Notes under the pieces: generated by a model
Databases searched by the model: none
Told to the model about the DNA's origin: nothing
The model's input: the letters and a program-made list of their open reading frames with translations, nothing else
Translations under genes and position numbers: made by a program
Part shown: positions 27,842 to 37,656 of the stretch, in pieces
How positions within the stretch are numbered: position 1 is the stretch's first letter
Layout of the letters: each line of letters begins with the position of its first letter
NCBI RefSeq assembly: GCF_900187065.1
Contig: NZ_LT906483.1
Coordinates: 2,852,001 to 2,916,000, forward strand
Length of the DNA: 64,000 nucleotides
Source of the DNA: Mycolicibacterium thermoresistibile
GTDB taxonomy: Bacteria; Actinomycetota; Actinomycetes; Mycobacteriales; Mycobacteriaceae
Direction of reading: 5' to 3'

Positions 27842-29251
27842 ATGGGCGCGAAGTACGACCTGATCGTCATCGGCTCCGGACCGGGCGGACAGAAGGCCGC
27901 GATCGCCGCCGCCAAACTCGGGAAGACGGTGGCGGTGGTCGAACGGGGGCGGATGCTCGGCGGGGTGTGCATCAACACCGGCACCATCCCGTCCAAGACG
28001 CTGCGCGAAGCGGTGCTCTACCTGACCGGGATGAATCAGCGGGAACTGTACGGCGCGGGGTACCGGGTCAAGGACCACATCACCCCGGCGGATCTGCTGT
28101 CGCGGACCCGACACGTCATCGAGCGGGAGATCGAGGTGGTGCGTGATCAGCTGACGCGCAACAACGTCGACCTGCACACCGGCCACGGCCGGTTCCGCGA
28201 CCCGCACACGATCGTCGTCGAGGACGCCGCCCGCGCCGAGCTCACCACCCTCACCGGCGACTACATCGTGCTCGCCCCCGGCACCTCCCCCGCCCGTCCG
28301 CAGGGGGTGGCGTTCGATGAGCGCCGGGTGCTCGACAGTGACGGCATCCTCGACCTCGAGGCGCTGCCCGGTTCGATGGTGGTGGTCGGCGCCGGGGTGA
28401 TCGGCATCGAGTACGCGTCGATGTTCGCGGCGCTCGGCACCCGGGTCACGGTCGTCGAGAAGCGCGCGTCGATGCTGGACTTCTGCGACCCGGAGATCGT
28501 CGAGGCGTTGACATACCACCTGCGCGACCTCGCCGTCACCTTCCGGTTCGGGGAACAGGTGACCGGCGTGGAGGTGAGCCCGGCCGGCACCGTCACCAGC
28601 CTGGCCAGCGGTAAGCGGATCCCTGCCGACGCCGTGATGTACTCGGCCGGCCGGCAGGGCCAGACCGCCCGGCTCGATCTGCACAACGCGGGCCTGGAGG
28701 CCGACGACCGGGGCCGCATCGCCGTCGACGACAACTACCGGACCGCGGTCGACCACATCTACGCGGTGGGCGATGTGATCGGGTTCCCGGCGCTGGCCTC
28801 CACCTCGATGGAACAGGGGCGGGTGGCCGCCTGTCACGCGTTCGGCGAACCCGTCGACCAGCTGCCCGAACTCCACCCCGTGGGCATCTACGCCATCCCG
28901 GAGATCTCCTATGTCGGGTCGACCGAGGTGGAGCTGACCCGCGACGCCGTCCCGTACGAAACCGGGGTGGCGCGCTACCGCGAACTGGCCCGCGGCCAGA
29001 TCGCCGGCGACAGCTACGGCATGCTCAAACTGCTGGTCTCCACCGAGGACCGCACAGTGCTGGGCGTGCACATCGTCGGCACCCACGCCACCGAACTCGT
29101 GCACATCGGGCAGGCGGTGATGGGGTGCGGCGGCACGGTGGACTACCTGGTGGACGCGGTCTTCAACTATCCGACCTACGCCGAGGCGTACAAGGTGGCC
29201 GCCCTCGATGTCGCGAACAAGCTGCGCACCCTGGACCGTCTGCAGTCTTAG
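27842..29251 (+). CDS. sthA: Soluble pyridine nucleotide transhydrogenase
   Basis: FAD enzyme that moves hydride between NADPH and NAD+, balancing the two pools. 469 residues, with FAD-binding [20 protein letters not shown], redox region [20 protein letters not shown]-binding [20 protein letters not shown] and second FAD motif [20 protein letters not shown]. The second Cys of the lipoamide-dehydrogenase disulfide is replaced by Thr (GTIPSK), which is the SthA hallmark and argues against a lipoamide dehydrogenase. ATG 27842 is used; a TTG at 27836 is also in frame. Confidence 0.95.
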   Translation: MGAKYDLIVIGSGPGGQKAAIAAAKLGKTVAVVERGRMLGGVCINTGTIPSKTLREAVLYLTGMNQRELYGAGYRVKDHITPADLLSRTRHVIEREIEVVRDQLTRNNVDLHTGHGRFRDPHTIVVEDAARAELTTLTGDYIVLAPGTSPARPQGVAFDERRVLDSDGILDLEALPGSMVVVGAGVIGIEYASMFAALGTRVTVVEKRASMLDFCDPEIVEALTYHLRDLAVTFRFGEQVTGVEVSPAGTVTSLASGKRIPADAVMYSAGRQGQTARLDLHNAGLEADDRGRIAVDDNYRTAVDHIYAVGDVIGFPALASTSMEQGRVAACHAFGEPVDQLPELHPVGIYAIPEISYVGSTEVELTRDAVPYETGVARYRELARGQIAGDSYGMLKLLVSTEDRTVLGVHIVGTHATELVHIGQAVMGCGGTVDYLVDAVFNYPTYAEAYKVAALDVANKLRTLDRLQS

Positions 29252-29422
29252 ATTTCGCGGTGCGCAAAACGGGCATCCACGGTGGAATGGCCATGGAAAT
29301 CGACGCGTTGTTGCATCTCGAACGGGGTCCGCGAATGCGGTCCCGGCAAATAGGCGAAACTGGTATCAGCGGTAGACACCAACCGGACGTGTCTTGGCCA
29401 CACAGGCAAGGAGGCAAGCGGG

Positions 29423-30418
29423 ATGGCTGATCACGCAGAAAGCCCAGAGCAGCATTATCAACCCGAACAGTCGGGAATGTACGAACTGGAGTTCCCGGCG
29501 CCGAAGCTGTCCTCGGAGGACGGCAAGGGCCCGGTCCTGGTACATGCGCTGGAAGGGTTCTCCGATGCCGGGCACGCCATCCGGTTGGCCGCCGAGCACC
29601 TCAAGAACACGCTGACCACCGAACTGGTCGCCTCGTTCGCGATCGACGAGCTGCTCGACTACCGGTCGCGGCGGCCGCTGATGACGTTCAAGACCGATCA
29701 CTTCACCCGCTACGAAGAGCCCGAACTGAACCTGTACGCGCTGCACGACACCGCCGGCACACCGTTCCTGCTGCTGACCGGACTGGAGCCGGACCTGAAA
29801 TGGGAGCGGTTCGTCAGCGCGGTGCGGTTGCTGGCCGAGCGACTCGGGGTGCGCCGCGTGATCGGGCTGGGCACCATTCCGATGGCGGTGCCGCACACCC
29901 GGCCGGTGACGCTGACGGCACATTCGAACAACAAGGAACTGATCGCCGAGCACACCGCGTGGGTGGGCGAGGTGCAGGTGCCGGGCAGTGTCTCGAACCT
30001 GCTGGAATTCCGGATGGGCCAGCACGGTTTCGAGGTCGTAGGTTACACGGTCCACGTGCCGCACTATCTGGCGCAGACCGCATATCCGCCCGCCGCCGAG
30101 GCGTTGCTGGCCGAGGTCGCCAAGGCGGGGTCGCTGGAGCTGCCGCTGGCGGAACTGGCGAAGGCCGGGGCGGAGGTGCACGACCGGATCAACGAGCAGG
30201 TCGAGGCCAGCCCGGAGGTCGCCCAGGTGGTGGCCGCGCTGGAACGCCAGTACGACGCGTTCATCACCGCCCAGGAGAACCGATCGCTGCTCGCCCATGA
30301 CGAGGACCTGCCCAGCGGTGAGGAACTCGCCGGCGAGTTCGAGAAGTTCCTGGCGCAGCAGAACCGGGAGTCCAATCCGGACGGGTTCCGCGACGACGGC
30401 GACACCCCGGGGTTCTAG
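29423..30418 (+). CDS. PAC2-family protein
   Basis: A 331-residue soluble protein (Rv2714-like) of the PAC2/proteasome-assembly-chaperone-like family. Typical parts are VLVHALEGFSDAGHAIRLAA, FAIDELLDYRSRRPLMTF, FLLLTGLEPDLKWERFVSAV and GLGTIPMAVPHTRP. A C-terminal helical region (VAQVVAALERQYDAFITAQE) follows. In actinobacteria, which have proteasomes, this family has been linked to proteasome biology by homology only. ATG 29423 has AAGGAGG upstream. Function unproven. Confidence 0.87.
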   Translation: MADHAESPEQHYQPEQSGMYELEFPAPKLSSEDGKGPVLVHALEGFSDAGHAIRLAAEHLKNTLTTELVASFAIDELLDYRSRRPLMTFKTDHFTRYEEPELNLYALHDTAGTPFLLLTGLEPDLKWERFVSAVRLLAERLGVRRVIGLGTIPMAVPHTRPVTLTAHSNNKELIAEHTAWVGEVQVPGSVSNLLEFRMGQHGFEVVGYTVHVPHYLAQTAYPPAAEALLAEVAKAGSLELPLAELAKAGAEVHDRINEQVEASPEVAQVVAALERQYDAFITAQENRSLLAHDEDLPSGEELAGEFEKFLAQQNRESNPDGFRDDGDTPGF

Positions 30419-30488
30419 CGCGGGGGTTCCAGCGCGGGCCCTCGCTCGAAGCGGGCCCAACATGATCGTCGGGCGCCGGTCCTCGACG

Positions 30489-30494
30489 TAGCAT
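30489..30494 (+). promoter_or_regulatory. -10 box of phzF-like gene (leaderless candidate)
   Basis: TAGCAT ends 6 nt before ATG 30501, with no ribosome-binding site in between. Confidence 0.4.
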
Positions 30495-30500
30495 CGGGGC

Positions 30501-31187
30501 ATGGGCCTCGACGTGACCGTACTGCGGGTGTTCACCGATCCCGACGGCAAATTCGGCAACCCGTTGGGGGTGGTGGACGACGCCGCGGTCGACCCCGCTG
30601 ACCGCCAGCGAATCGCCACCGAACTGGGTTACAGCGAAACGGTATTCGTCGAGGTTCCGCAGTCCGGCACCAACACCGCCCAGGCCCGCATCTTCACCCC
30701 GGTCACCGAAATGAGGTTCGCCGGACACCCGACCGTCGGGGCGGCCTGGTGGCTGCGGGAACAGGGCCGCCCGATCCACACGCTACAGGTGCCGGCCGGC
30801 ATCGTGCAGGTGAGCTACCGGGACGATCTCACCGAGGTCAGCGCCCGCGCCGAATGGGCGCCGGAGTTCGTCATCCGCGAACTGGAGACGGCCGAGGAGC
30901 TCCTTGCCGCGGACCCCGATGAGTATCCCGATGACATCGGGCACTACCTGTGGACCTGGACGGATCGGGAACACGGTCAGATCCGCGCCCGGATGTTCGC
31001 CAACAATCTGGGCATCCCCGAGGATGAGGCCACCGGATCCGCCGCGGTGCGCATCACCGAGTTCCTCAGCCGCGATCTGACGATCGTGCAGGGTAAGGGG
31101 TCGATCATCGAAACCCGCTGGAACCCCGAGGGGTGGGTGCAGATCGCGGGGCGGGTGGCCCGGGACGAGATCCGGACGCTGGACTGA
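30501..31187 (+). CDS. PhzF-family isomerase
   Basis: Diaminopimelate-epimerase-fold protein of the PhzF group, 228 residues (Rv2716-like). [21 protein letters not shown] with the conserved Glu of Phz[16 protein letters not shown] and [12 protein letters not shown] are the substrate-cavity motifs. It is shorter than phenazine-pathway PhzF (about 280), lacking part of the second half-domain, but matches mycobacterial homologues. No phenazine genes are nearby, so the substrate is unknown. Confidence 0.87.
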   Translation: MGLDVTVLRVFTDPDGKFGNPLGVVDDAAVDPADRQRIATELGYSETVFVEVPQSGTNTAQARIFTPVTEMRFAGHPTVGAAWWLREQGRPIHTLQVPAGIVQVSYRDDLTEVSARAEWAPEFVIRELETAEELLAADPDEYPDDIGHYLWTWTDREHGQIRARMFANNLGIPEDEATGSAAVRITEFLSRDLTIVQGKGSIIETRWNPEGWVQIAGRVARDEIRTLD

Positions 31188-31193
31188 GACGGA

Positions 31194-31667
31194 TCAGTTC
31201 GACTTCTGCTCGGCCGACGCCGCCCGATGGGCCCGCAGTTCCCGGATTTCGCGCTCGAAGTCCTCGGCGGAGGTGAACGACCGGTACACCGAGGCGAACC
31301 GCAGGTAGGCGACCTCGTCGAGTTCCCGCAACGGCCCGAGTATCGCCAGGCCGACCTCATGGCTGGGCACCTCCGGTGACCCGGTGGCCCTGACGGTGTC
31401 CTCGACCTGTTGTGCCAGCAGATTCAGCGCGTCATCGTCGACCTGACGGCCCTGGCAGGCGGCGCGCACACCGCGGATCACCTTCTCCCGGCTGAAGGGT
31501 TCGGTGACGCCGCTGCGCTTGACCACCGCAAGCACGGCGGTCTCCACGGTGGTGAACCGCCGGCCGCATTCCGGGCATGCGCGACGCCGCCGGATCGCCT
31601 GACCCTCGTCGGTTTCCCGGGAGTCCACCACGCGCGAATCCGGGTGACGGCAGAACGGACAATGCAT
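31194..31667 (-). CDS. nrdR: Ribonucleotide reductase regulator NrdR
   Basis: Zinc-finger/ATP-cone repressor of ribonucleotide reductase genes, 157 residues. The zinc ribbon is [17 protein letters not shown] with the second pair in [12 protein letters not shown]. The ATP-cone domain begins [20 protein letters not shown]. The start ATG 31667 has AAGGAG upstream; the longer frame to 31769 is not conserved. It responds to dATP/ATP ratio by family knowledge. It ends 6 bp from the convergent PhzF gene. Confidence 0.96.
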   Translation of the reverse strand: MHCPFCRHPDSRVVDSRETDEGQAIRRRRACPECGRRFTTVETAVLAVVKRSGVTEPFSREKVIRGVRAACQGRQVDDDALNLLAQQVEDTVRATGSPEVPSHEVGLAILGPLRELDEVAYLRFASVYRSFTSAEDFEREIRELRAHRAASAEQKSN

Positions 31668-31794
31668 CACCGCTCCTTCGCCACGTCGGCACGTACGTAC
31701 GTCGAACGCCTCTGAGCCTACCCGCGACGAAATGCGATGGCACAGCGCCCCACTACCGTTGGACGACACGGTCTTCCACAGCGACCGGCGCGCG

Positions 31795-32328
31795 TCAGCC
31801 GATGGGAGCGATCAGTGTCTGCCCAGCGGCCAGCGCGGCGGAGTCGAGCTGATTGAGCTCACGGATCCGTTCCACCACGGCGGCAACCGGGGCGTCCGGC
31901 GCGACCCGCTGCGCCACCTGATGCAGCGTCTCCCCGTGCTGCACCTGCACCACGGCGACAGTGGTAGGCACCGCGGCATCGGTGGCCGTCACCCCGCCGA
32001 GCTGGGCCACCAGCCCCAGCCACACGGTGATCGCGGCGGCCACCAGCGCCAGCGCCACCGTACCGGCCGGGGTGATCGGGCGCCGCCGGTGCGGGGCGCG
32101 CGAGACCAGCACGCCGGTTCCCCGGTGGCGCAGGGCGGCGCCGCCGGGGCGTGGGTGCGCCGGACGCCGCCGGGACACCGGCGCCGGCCGCAGGATTGGT
32201 GCCGCCGCGTCCGTCCGGCGCTGGCTCGTCGCACGCCCGCCGGGCAGGCGGGCCTCGGTGCGGCCCGGATGGCCGGCACGCGACTCAGTGCGGGCCCGGG
32301 TACGAGTGCGGGTGTCGAGGACTGTCAT
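31795..32328 (-). CDS. LysM-domain cell-wall protein (Rv2719c/ChiZ-like)
   Basis: A 177-residue protein with a long basic N-terminus (residues 1-85, very rich in Arg and Pro), one membrane segment ([20 protein letters not shown]) and a C-terminal LysM domain ([16 protein letters not shown] to [11 protein letters not shown]) expected to bind peptidoglycan outside the membrane. In M. tuberculosis the homologue is DNA-damage-induced and linked to cell-wall hydrolysis and division arrest. Here an SOS-box-like palindrome lies about 50 nt upstream and the gene is divergent from lexA, which fits the same control. Confidence 0.85.
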   Translation of the reverse strand: MTVLDTRTRTRARTESRAGHPGRTEARLPGGRATSQRRTDAAAPILRPAPVSRRRPAHPRPGGAALRHRGTGVLVSRAPHRRRPITPAGTVALALVAAAITVWLGLVAQLGGVTATDAAVPTTVAVVQVQHGETLHQVAQRVAPDAPVAAVVERIRELNQLDSAALAAGQTLIAPIG

Positions 32329-32375
32329 GTGTTCGCCTTCCGCTCGGCGTGTTCGCTCGCCTGTTCGAATGGTAG

Positions 32376-32391
32376 TCGATCATGCGTTCGA
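32376..32391 (-). promoter_or_regulatory. SOS (LexA) box of LysM gene
   Basis: TCGATC-atgc-GTTCGA differs at one position from the mycobacterial SOS consensus TCGAAC-N4-GTTCGA. It is just upstream of a possible -10 (TACCAT, minus strand, 32369-32374). Confidence 0.65.
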
Positions 32392-32499
32392 TGAATAGAA
32401 CGCGTGATCGAACTGTGTCGGAGACTAGGACGCCCCACCGACAGTCCGAAGGCGGAACGGGTCGGCGCGGGTGCAGGCGGATCACAGTCCCGACACACC

Positions 32500-32515
32500 T
32501 CGAACACATGTTTGA
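32500..32515 (+). promoter_or_regulatory. SOS (LexA) box of lexA
   Basis: TCGAAC-acat-GTTTGA has a single mismatch to the mycobacterial SOS consensus. It overlaps the putative lexA -35 region, allowing autorepression. Confidence 0.8.
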
Positions 32516-32540
32516 TCATTGTCGGGTCCGCGGCTAGATT
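32511..32540 (+). promoter_or_regulatory. lexA promoter (leaderless candidate)
   Basis: TTGATC (32511-32516) and TAGATT (32535-32540) are 18 bp apart. The -10 ends 6 nt before ATG 32547, so the message probably begins at the start codon. Confidence 0.5.
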
Positions 32541-32546
32541 GAGGTC

Positions 32547-33251
32547 ATGAGTGACAGCCACGATTCCCCGGGTGCCGCAGACACCGCCGGCCGCAGACGC
32601 GCCGCCGACAGCGGTCTGACCGAGCGTCAGCGCACCATCCTGGAGGTGATCCGCGCGTCGGTGACCACCCGCGGGTATCCGCCGAGCATCCGGGAGATCG
32701 GCGACGCGGTGGGGTTGACGTCCACCTCATCGGTGGCTCACCAGCTGCGCACGCTGGAACGCAAGGGCTATCTGCGGCGGGATCCGAACCGTCCGCGCGC
32801 CGTGGACGTCCGGGGCGTCGACGACCCCGCAAAACCCGCCGTGACCACTGACGTCGCCGGCTCGGACACGCTGCCGGAACCGACGTTCGTCCCGGTGCTG
32901 GGCCGGATCGCCGCCGGTGGTCCGATCCTCGCGGAGGAGGCGGTCGAGGATGTCTTCCCGCTCCCCCGCGAACTGGTTGGTGAGGGTTCGCTGTTCCTGC
33001 TGAAGGTGGTGGGCGACTCCATGATCGACGCCGCCATCTGCGACGGCGACTGGGTCGTGGTGCGCCAACAGAACGTCGCCGAGAACGGCGACATCGTCGC
33101 GGCGATGATCGACGGCGAGGCCACCGTCAAGACGTTCAAACGGTCCCGCGGCCAGGTCTGGTTGATGCCGCACAACCCGGTCTACGATCCGATTCCCGGG
33201 AACGAGGCCGCCATCCTCGGAAAAGTCGTGACGGTGATCCGCAAGATCTGA
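32547..33251 (+). CDS. lexA: SOS repressor LexA
   Basis: Repressor and self-cleaving protease controlling the DNA-damage response, 234 residues. The winged-helix DNA-binding domain is at about 23-90 ([40 protein letters not shown]). The cleavage site is Ala123-Gly124 in GRIAAGGPI. The catalytic dyad is Ser158 (VVGDSMIDA) and Lys195 (EATVKTF). A Thr/Asp/Pro-rich linker joins the domains. RecA filaments (recA at 47.8-50 kb) trigger cleavage. Oriented divergently from its LysM neighbour. Confidence 0.98.
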   Translation: MSDSHDSPGAADTAGRRRAADSGLTERQRTILEVIRASVTTRGYPPSIREIGDAVGLTSTSSVAHQLRTLERKGYLRRDPNRPRAVDVRGVDDPAKPAVTTDVAGSDTLPEPTFVPVLGRIAAGGPILAEEAVEDVFPLPRELVGEGSLFLLKVVGDSMIDAAICDGDWVVVRQQNVAENGDIVAAMIDGEATVKTFKRSRGQVWLMPHNPVYDPIPGNEAAILGKVVTVIRKI

Positions 33252-33252
33252 G

Positions 33253-35484
33253 TCAGTCGCTGCGGACGAAACCGTTCGTCCGGGCCAGTTCCTCGCTGGC
33301 GAACCAGATCTCGGCGTCTACCTCGTCGTAGTCCGCGCTGCCCGGCACCCAGTACAACCCGTCGGTGATCCGGGCCTTGATCGGATATCCCTCCGGCGGC
33401 CGGCGCGGGTCGCCGTCGGCCGGGAGCCGTAGCGCGGTCTGACCGTACTCGGGTTCATCGACGTCGATCGCGGCGTGCCGTCCGGTGGTCTCCGAATCCG
33501 GGCGGGTCGCGCTGGGCCTCGGCTCAGCCGCCTCGGGCGCCACGATCGGTGTCGGCGCGGTGTCGACGTCGTCCTGGTCCTTCTCGAAAAACGGATCCTC
33601 GGAAGGTGTCTCGCGTTCCGGCTCGGTGGACTCGTCCTGCCCGGGAAGCTGATCCGGTGGGGCCCCGAGTGTTTCGGCCCCGCCTGTCGCGGCCGCCGTC
33701 GTTCGGGTCTGCCCGGATTCGGCTGAGGCCGAATCGGCCCGGTGTGGCTCGGGTGGAGCTTTGTCACCCAGTTCACCCGGCGGTGTTGCGGTGCGGGCCT
33801 CGTCGGCAGGCGTCGCCGGATCGCCGGTGTATCCCCATCCTCTGAAATCGGCTTGTGCGGGCGGGGTTCCCAACCCGAACAGTTCGGACGGCTGTGGTGC
33901 GGCGTCACCCGACAGCGTCTCGTGGCGCCGGTCGAGGTCTTCACGCGTGTCGTATCCGCCCGGGTCGTGAACGTCCGAGTCGAAGGCGTCCGGGCCCTGG
34001 TCATATCGCTCGGGGTCATATCGCTCGGAATCGTGATGCTCGGGGTCATACCGCTCGGAATCGTGATGCTCGGGGTCGTATTGCCCGGATTGCAGGTGCC
34101 CCGCGCCGGCGTAGCGGCGTCGCCGGTTCCAGATCGTCAGCCCGATCAGCGCCGCGGCCAGCACCAGCACCGGAATCAGCACGAGTAGCCAGCCGACCCC
34201 CACCCCCGGCCGGGAGGGCCCGCCGCCGTCCTCGGACTGCGCCAGCGGCGCTTCCTCGATGTCGGCCGGCGGCTCGACCCCCGGAACCTCCAGCCCGGTC
34301 AATTGTGCTGCCAGACCGGCCGGTTCGGTGCGGAAGCTGCCGTCGGACCGATTCCAGGTGATCGAGCCTCCGCTGAACCGCTGGGTGATCTCGTCACCGT
34401 CCTCGGTCTGATCGTCCACCGGCACACCGAGTTCCCCGGCGGCGCCGCCGAGTTTGTCCCACGCGGCCTTCATCGCGCCCCGGACGATGACGGCACCGTA
34501 GTCGGGGGTCCAGAAGATGATCGGCTCGTCGGCGGCCGCGAAGCCGGCCATCCGCCCGCCAGCGCCGCCGTCGTGTTCTCCGCTGATCGGGAAGCCGAGG
34601 TCGCCCTCCGGGCCGCCAACACTGCGGTACTTCTCCAGCACCTGACCGGTGAGCACATGGGCGCCGGTCGCCGGGCTGTAGAAGATGGTGCCGCCGGTGA
34701 AGTCCTGGGCGACACCGTCGTCGCCGATCGGGTACTCGTCGCCCTCCTTGGCCCCCAGCGGGCCCAGCGCGCCGCCGGCAGCGCGGCGGGCGGCGTTGAT
34801 CTCCGCGGTGGGATTCTGCGGCACGTCGAGATCGGCCAGTTGATCGGCGAGTTCGGGTGGGACGGTGCTGAACTCTCTGGTCTTGCGGTTCCAGCTGATC
34901 TCTCCGCCGCTGAAGCGTTGGGTCACCACATCACCGCGGTAGGCCTCGTCCTCGGCTGGCACGCCCAGCACGCCGGCGGACCCGCCGAGCCTGTCCCAGG
35001 CCAGGTTGATGGCCCCGCGCACCACACGGGCCCCGGTGTCGGGCGTCCAGAAGATCACCGGACGGTCCGGTGCGCTGAAGATGACGTTGCGGCTGTCCGG
35101 GCCGACGCGTCCGGGGCTTTCACTCAGCGTCGGGAAGCCGAGGTCGCTGTCGGCGGGCCCGCCCAGCGACTCGTACTTGGCGAGTATCTCGCCCTGCATG
35201 AAGTGGGCGCCGGTCTGCGGCGTGAAGAACATCTTGCCGTGCGCGTAGTTCTGGGCGAACCCCGCACCGATGGGATAGACGCCGCCGTCCGGCGGCCCCA
35301 GCGGCCCGCCCGGCCCTCCGCTGGCGTCGTAGGCCGCGCCGATCGCGGCGCCGGCGTCCTCCTCCGGGGTGGCCGCCGCCTCCGGAGCCGACAGGAGGCC
35401 GGCCAGCGTCATGGTCGCGACCGCCAGGAGGCAGGCTGCGAAGCGCCCCAATGCGGTTTCCGTCCGGGCCCACTGCCCGTTCAT
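33253..35484 (-). CDS. LGFP-repeat membrane protein with C-terminal sunset-like domain
   Basis: A 743-residue surface protein (Rv2721c-like). An N-terminal signal-like segment (CLLAVATMTLAGLLSAP) precedes two blocks of LGFP-type repeats (about residues 45-210 and 225-395), each with units such as GGPLGPPDGG, DLGFPTLSE and AGVLGVPAEDE; LGFP repeats bind cell-wall glycans. A membrane segment follows at about 430-453. The long cytoplasmic part is acidic, Pro/Glu-rich, and contains tandem 10-residue repeats (DPEHHDSERY). The last 45 residues (YPIKARITDGLYWVPGS, EIWFASEELARTNGF) resemble the sunset domain. ATG 35484 follows GGGAGGACGG. Exact role unknown; an envelope-anchoring or sensing role is inferred. 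Confidence 0.85.
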   Translation of the reverse strand: MNGQWARTETALGRFAACLLAVATMTLAGLLSAPEAAATPEEDAGAAIGAAYDASGGPGGPLGPPDGGVYPIGAGFAQNYAHGKMFFTPQTGAHFMQGEILAKYESLGGPADSDLGFPTLSESPGRVGPDSRNVIFSAPDRPVIFWTPDTGARVVRGAINLAWDRLGGSAGVLGVPAEDEAYRGDVVTQRFSGGEISWNRKTREFSTVPPELADQLADLDVPQNPTAEINAARRAAGGALGPLGAKEGDEYPIGDDGVAQDFTGGTIFYSPATGAHVLTGQVLEKYRSVGGPEGDLGFPISGEHDGGAGGRMAGFAAADEPIIFWTPDYGAVIVRGAMKAAWDKLGGAAGELGVPVDDQTEDGDEITQRFSGGSITWNRSDGSFRTEPAGLAAQLTGLEVPGVEPPADIEEAPLAQSEDGGGPSRPGVGVGWLLVLIPVLVLAAALIGLTIWNRRRRYAGAGHLQSGQYDPEHHDSERYDPEHHDSERYDPERYDQGPDAFDSDVHDPGGYDTREDLDRRHETLSGDAAPQPSELFGLGTPPAQADFRGWGYTGDPATPADEARTATPPGELGDKAPPEPHRADSASAESGQTRTTAAATGGAETLGAPPDQLPGQDESTEPERETPSEDPFFEKDQDDVDTAPTPIVAPEAAEPRPSATRPDSETTGRHAAIDVDEPEYGQTALRLPADGDPRRPPEGYPIKARITDGLYWVPGSADYDEVDAEIWFASEELARTNGFVRSD
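34006..34080 (+). repeat. 30-bp tandem repeats inside LGFP gene
   Basis: Two 30-bp units (34021-34050 and 34051-34080, two mismatches) plus half a unit (34006-34020) encode DPEHHDSERY repeats. In-frame length variation between strains is likely. Confidence 0.8.
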
Positions 35485-36194
35485 GTCCGTCCTCCCGGAG
35501 GTCTGGCAAAGTCCTTCGTAACGTATCGCGTTCGTCCACTCTGCGTCAGAGGACGTTCATATCAAAGCGGACACGGCCGTTACGCGAGGACGGATTTCCC
35601 TCTCGGCGCAGGGCCACGGTGGGATCGTCGGCGCTGTTCAGACCCACAAACACCGCCACCGGTCTTTGCCAGTACCGGCTGTTCGGTGTGGACACAAGGG
35701 TTCTCCGCGACGCTGCCGTCACGCGGCGCCACAACCGGCCTCCCGCCGCGCCGCCGGATGCCACGCGGCATCCCCCGGGCTGCTCGGGATCGCGAACGGA
35801 CCAGCGGCGCAATGTGTTGCGAGCCCGCCTCGGCGCCTCGCCGCCACACCACCCGCCCGGCAGCGGATTCTTCCAGCCGGATACGGCGGACGCATCGGTG
35901 AGAGGACGAAAAGAGCTGCGCCAGAGGATCTCCGGCCGCCAGGTCGCAGATGTCCGGAGGCTCGGCGTCGCACCCGCACCGCGCAGGTGTCGCCGCAGGC
36001 AAACCCGCACCGACGGCGCCGCCGAGCCACTCCCCCAGCGCGGGAAACCGGCCGGGCGGCGGCGGATCGGTCCTGTGCGGCCGGCACGTCGGTGGCCGTC
36101 TCGCAGGTGGGCCGATCCGGGTGGTCCGTCAGGCGCTGCCGGCGGCCGGAATTTCTTTGCCTGTCGCCGGCGCGCACCGCGCCGGGAGCCGGGA
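35485..36194. other. 710-bp stretch with no recognisable gene
   Basis: Open frames exist on both strands but are Arg/Pro-rich and lack ribosome-binding sites or family features. The only protein-like piece is on the minus strand at about 35546-35690, reading RPVAVFVGLNSADDPTVALR near the frame's C-terminus, which may be the remnant of a lost gene. In M. tuberculosis other genes (including fadE20 and a TerC-like gene) lie between the Rv2721c homologue and hflX, so a deletion here is plausible. Confidence 0.4.
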
Positions 36195-37631
36195 TCAGAC
36201 CGTCGCGAAGTCGCGCAGGCTGGCGGCCAGCGCCACCGGAACCCGGGCCTTGATGCGGGTCCCGTCGGCGCGGTGCTCGGTGGCGTCGACGCGGCCGTCG
36301 GAGTGCACCCGGGCCACCAGATCACCGCGGTCGTACGGGATGGTCACATCCACCGCGGTCTCGGTGGGCGCCACCAGTTCGGACATCCGCTGCCGCAACC
36401 GGTCCAGCCCCTCACCGGTGTGGGCGGAGACGAACACCGCGTCGGGCAGGGCTCGACGCAGCTGCGTCAGGGTCAGATCCGACGCGGCGTCGATCTTGTT
36501 CACCACCAGCAGTTCCGGCGCGGGCGGTGCGTCATGGTCGGCGTGGACGTCGCGCAGCACCTCCCGCACCGCGTCGATCTGCGCCAGCGGGTTGGCGTCG
36601 GCGCCGTCGACCACGTGCACCAGCAGGTCGGCGTGGATCACCTCCTCCAGGGTGGACCGGAACGCCTCCACCAACTGGGTGGGCAGGTGTCGCACGAAGC
36701 CGACGGTGTCGGTCAGCACGAACGGCCGCCCGTCGTCGAACCGGCCGCGGCGGGTGGTCGGCTCCAGGGTGGCGAACAACGCGTCCTCGACCAGCACCCC
36801 GGCGTCGGTCAGCGCGTTGAGCAGGCTCGACTTGCCGGCGTTGGTGTATCCGACGATCGCGATCGACGGGATCGCGCTGGCGAGCCGGCGGTGCCGCTTG
36901 GTGTCGCGGACCTTCTTCATCTCCTTGATCTCGCGGCGCAACCTGGCCATCCGTTCCCGGATCCGCCGACGATCGGTCTCGATCTTGGTTTCACCCGGGC
37001 CACGCAGGCCGACACCGCCGCCGCTGCCACCGGCACGGCCACCGGCCTGCCGTGACATCGATTCACCCCAACCGCGCAGCCGCGGCAGCATGTACTCCAT
37101 CTGCGCCAGCGACACCTGCGCCTTGCCCTCCCGGCTGGTGGCGTGCTGGGCGAAGATGTCGAGGATCAGGGCGGTCCGGTCGACGACCTTGACCTGCACG
37201 ACCTTCTCCAGCGCGGTCAGCTGCGCCGGGCTGAGCTCACCGTCGCAGATCACCGTGTCGGCGCCGGTGGCGACCACGATGTCACGAAGTTCCCTGGCCT
37301 TACCGGAGCCGATATAGGTTGCCGGGTCGGGCTTGTCGCGCCGCTGGATGACGCCCTCGAGCACCTGGGAGCCGGCGGTCTCGGCCAGCCGGGCCAGCTC
37401 GGCGAGGCTGGCCTCGGCGTCGGCGATGGTGCCTTCGGTCCACACGCCGACCAGCACGACGCGTTCCAGCCGCAGCTGCCGGTATTCGACTTCGGAGACG
37501 TCGGTCAGCTCGGTCGACAGACCGGCGACCCGACGCAGCGCGGCGCGGTCCTGCAGCTCGAGCTCACCGACGCTGGGCGCCTCGGCGGTACGGACCGTCT
37601 CGGGTGTTTCGGGGGTCTCGGGATATGTCAT
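36195..37631 (-). CDS. hflX: Ribosome-associated GTPase HflX
   Basis: GTPase that binds the 50S subunit and splits stalled ribosomes; in mycobacteria homologues are linked to hypoxia and macrolide tolerance. About 478 residues. The N-terminal HflX domain includes ASLAELARLAETAGSQVLEG and DPATYIGSGKARELRD. The linker is MEYMLPRLRGWGESMSRQAG. The G domain has SIAIVGYTNAGKSSLLNALT (P-loop), LTDTVGFVRHLP (G3) and VVNKID (G4). ATG 37631 gives MTYPETPETP; an upstream ATG (37667), next to GAGGTG and overlapping dapF, is an alternative. It follows dapF and miaA in one operon. Confidence 0.95.
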   Translation of the reverse strand: MTYPETPETPETVRTAEAPSVGELELQDRAALRRVAGLSTELTDVSEVEYRQLRLERVVLVGVWTEGTIADAEASLAELARLAETAGSQVLEGVIQRRDKPDPATYIGSGKARELRDIVVATGADTVICDGELSPAQLTALEKVVQVKVVDRTALILDIFAQHATSREGKAQVSLAQMEYMLPRLRGWGESMSRQAGGRAGGSGGGVGLRGPGETKIETDRRRIRERMARLRREIKEMKKVRDTKRHRRLASAIPSIAIVGYTNAGKSSLLNALTDAGVLVEDALFATLEPTTRRGRFDDGRPFVLTDTVGFVRHLPTQLVEAFRSTLEEVIHADLLVHVVDGADANPLAQIDAVREVLRDVHADHDAPPAPELLVVNKIDAASDLTLTQLRRALPDAVFVSAHTGEGLDRLRQRMSELVAPTETAVDVTIPYDRGDLVARVHSDGRVDATEHRADGTRIKARVPVALAASLRDFATV

Positions 37632-37656
37632 AGGCGAAGCAAGGTTCGCATGGAGA

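Noticed and set aside
30436..30458. Hairpin with two GGGCCC arms after the PAC2 gene
   Set aside because: Each arm is itself a palindrome and the loop is long; too weak to call a terminator.
34006..34080. Direct repeats that could be taken for a small CRISPR array
   Set aside because: They are contiguous without spacers and are multiples of three inside a coding frame.
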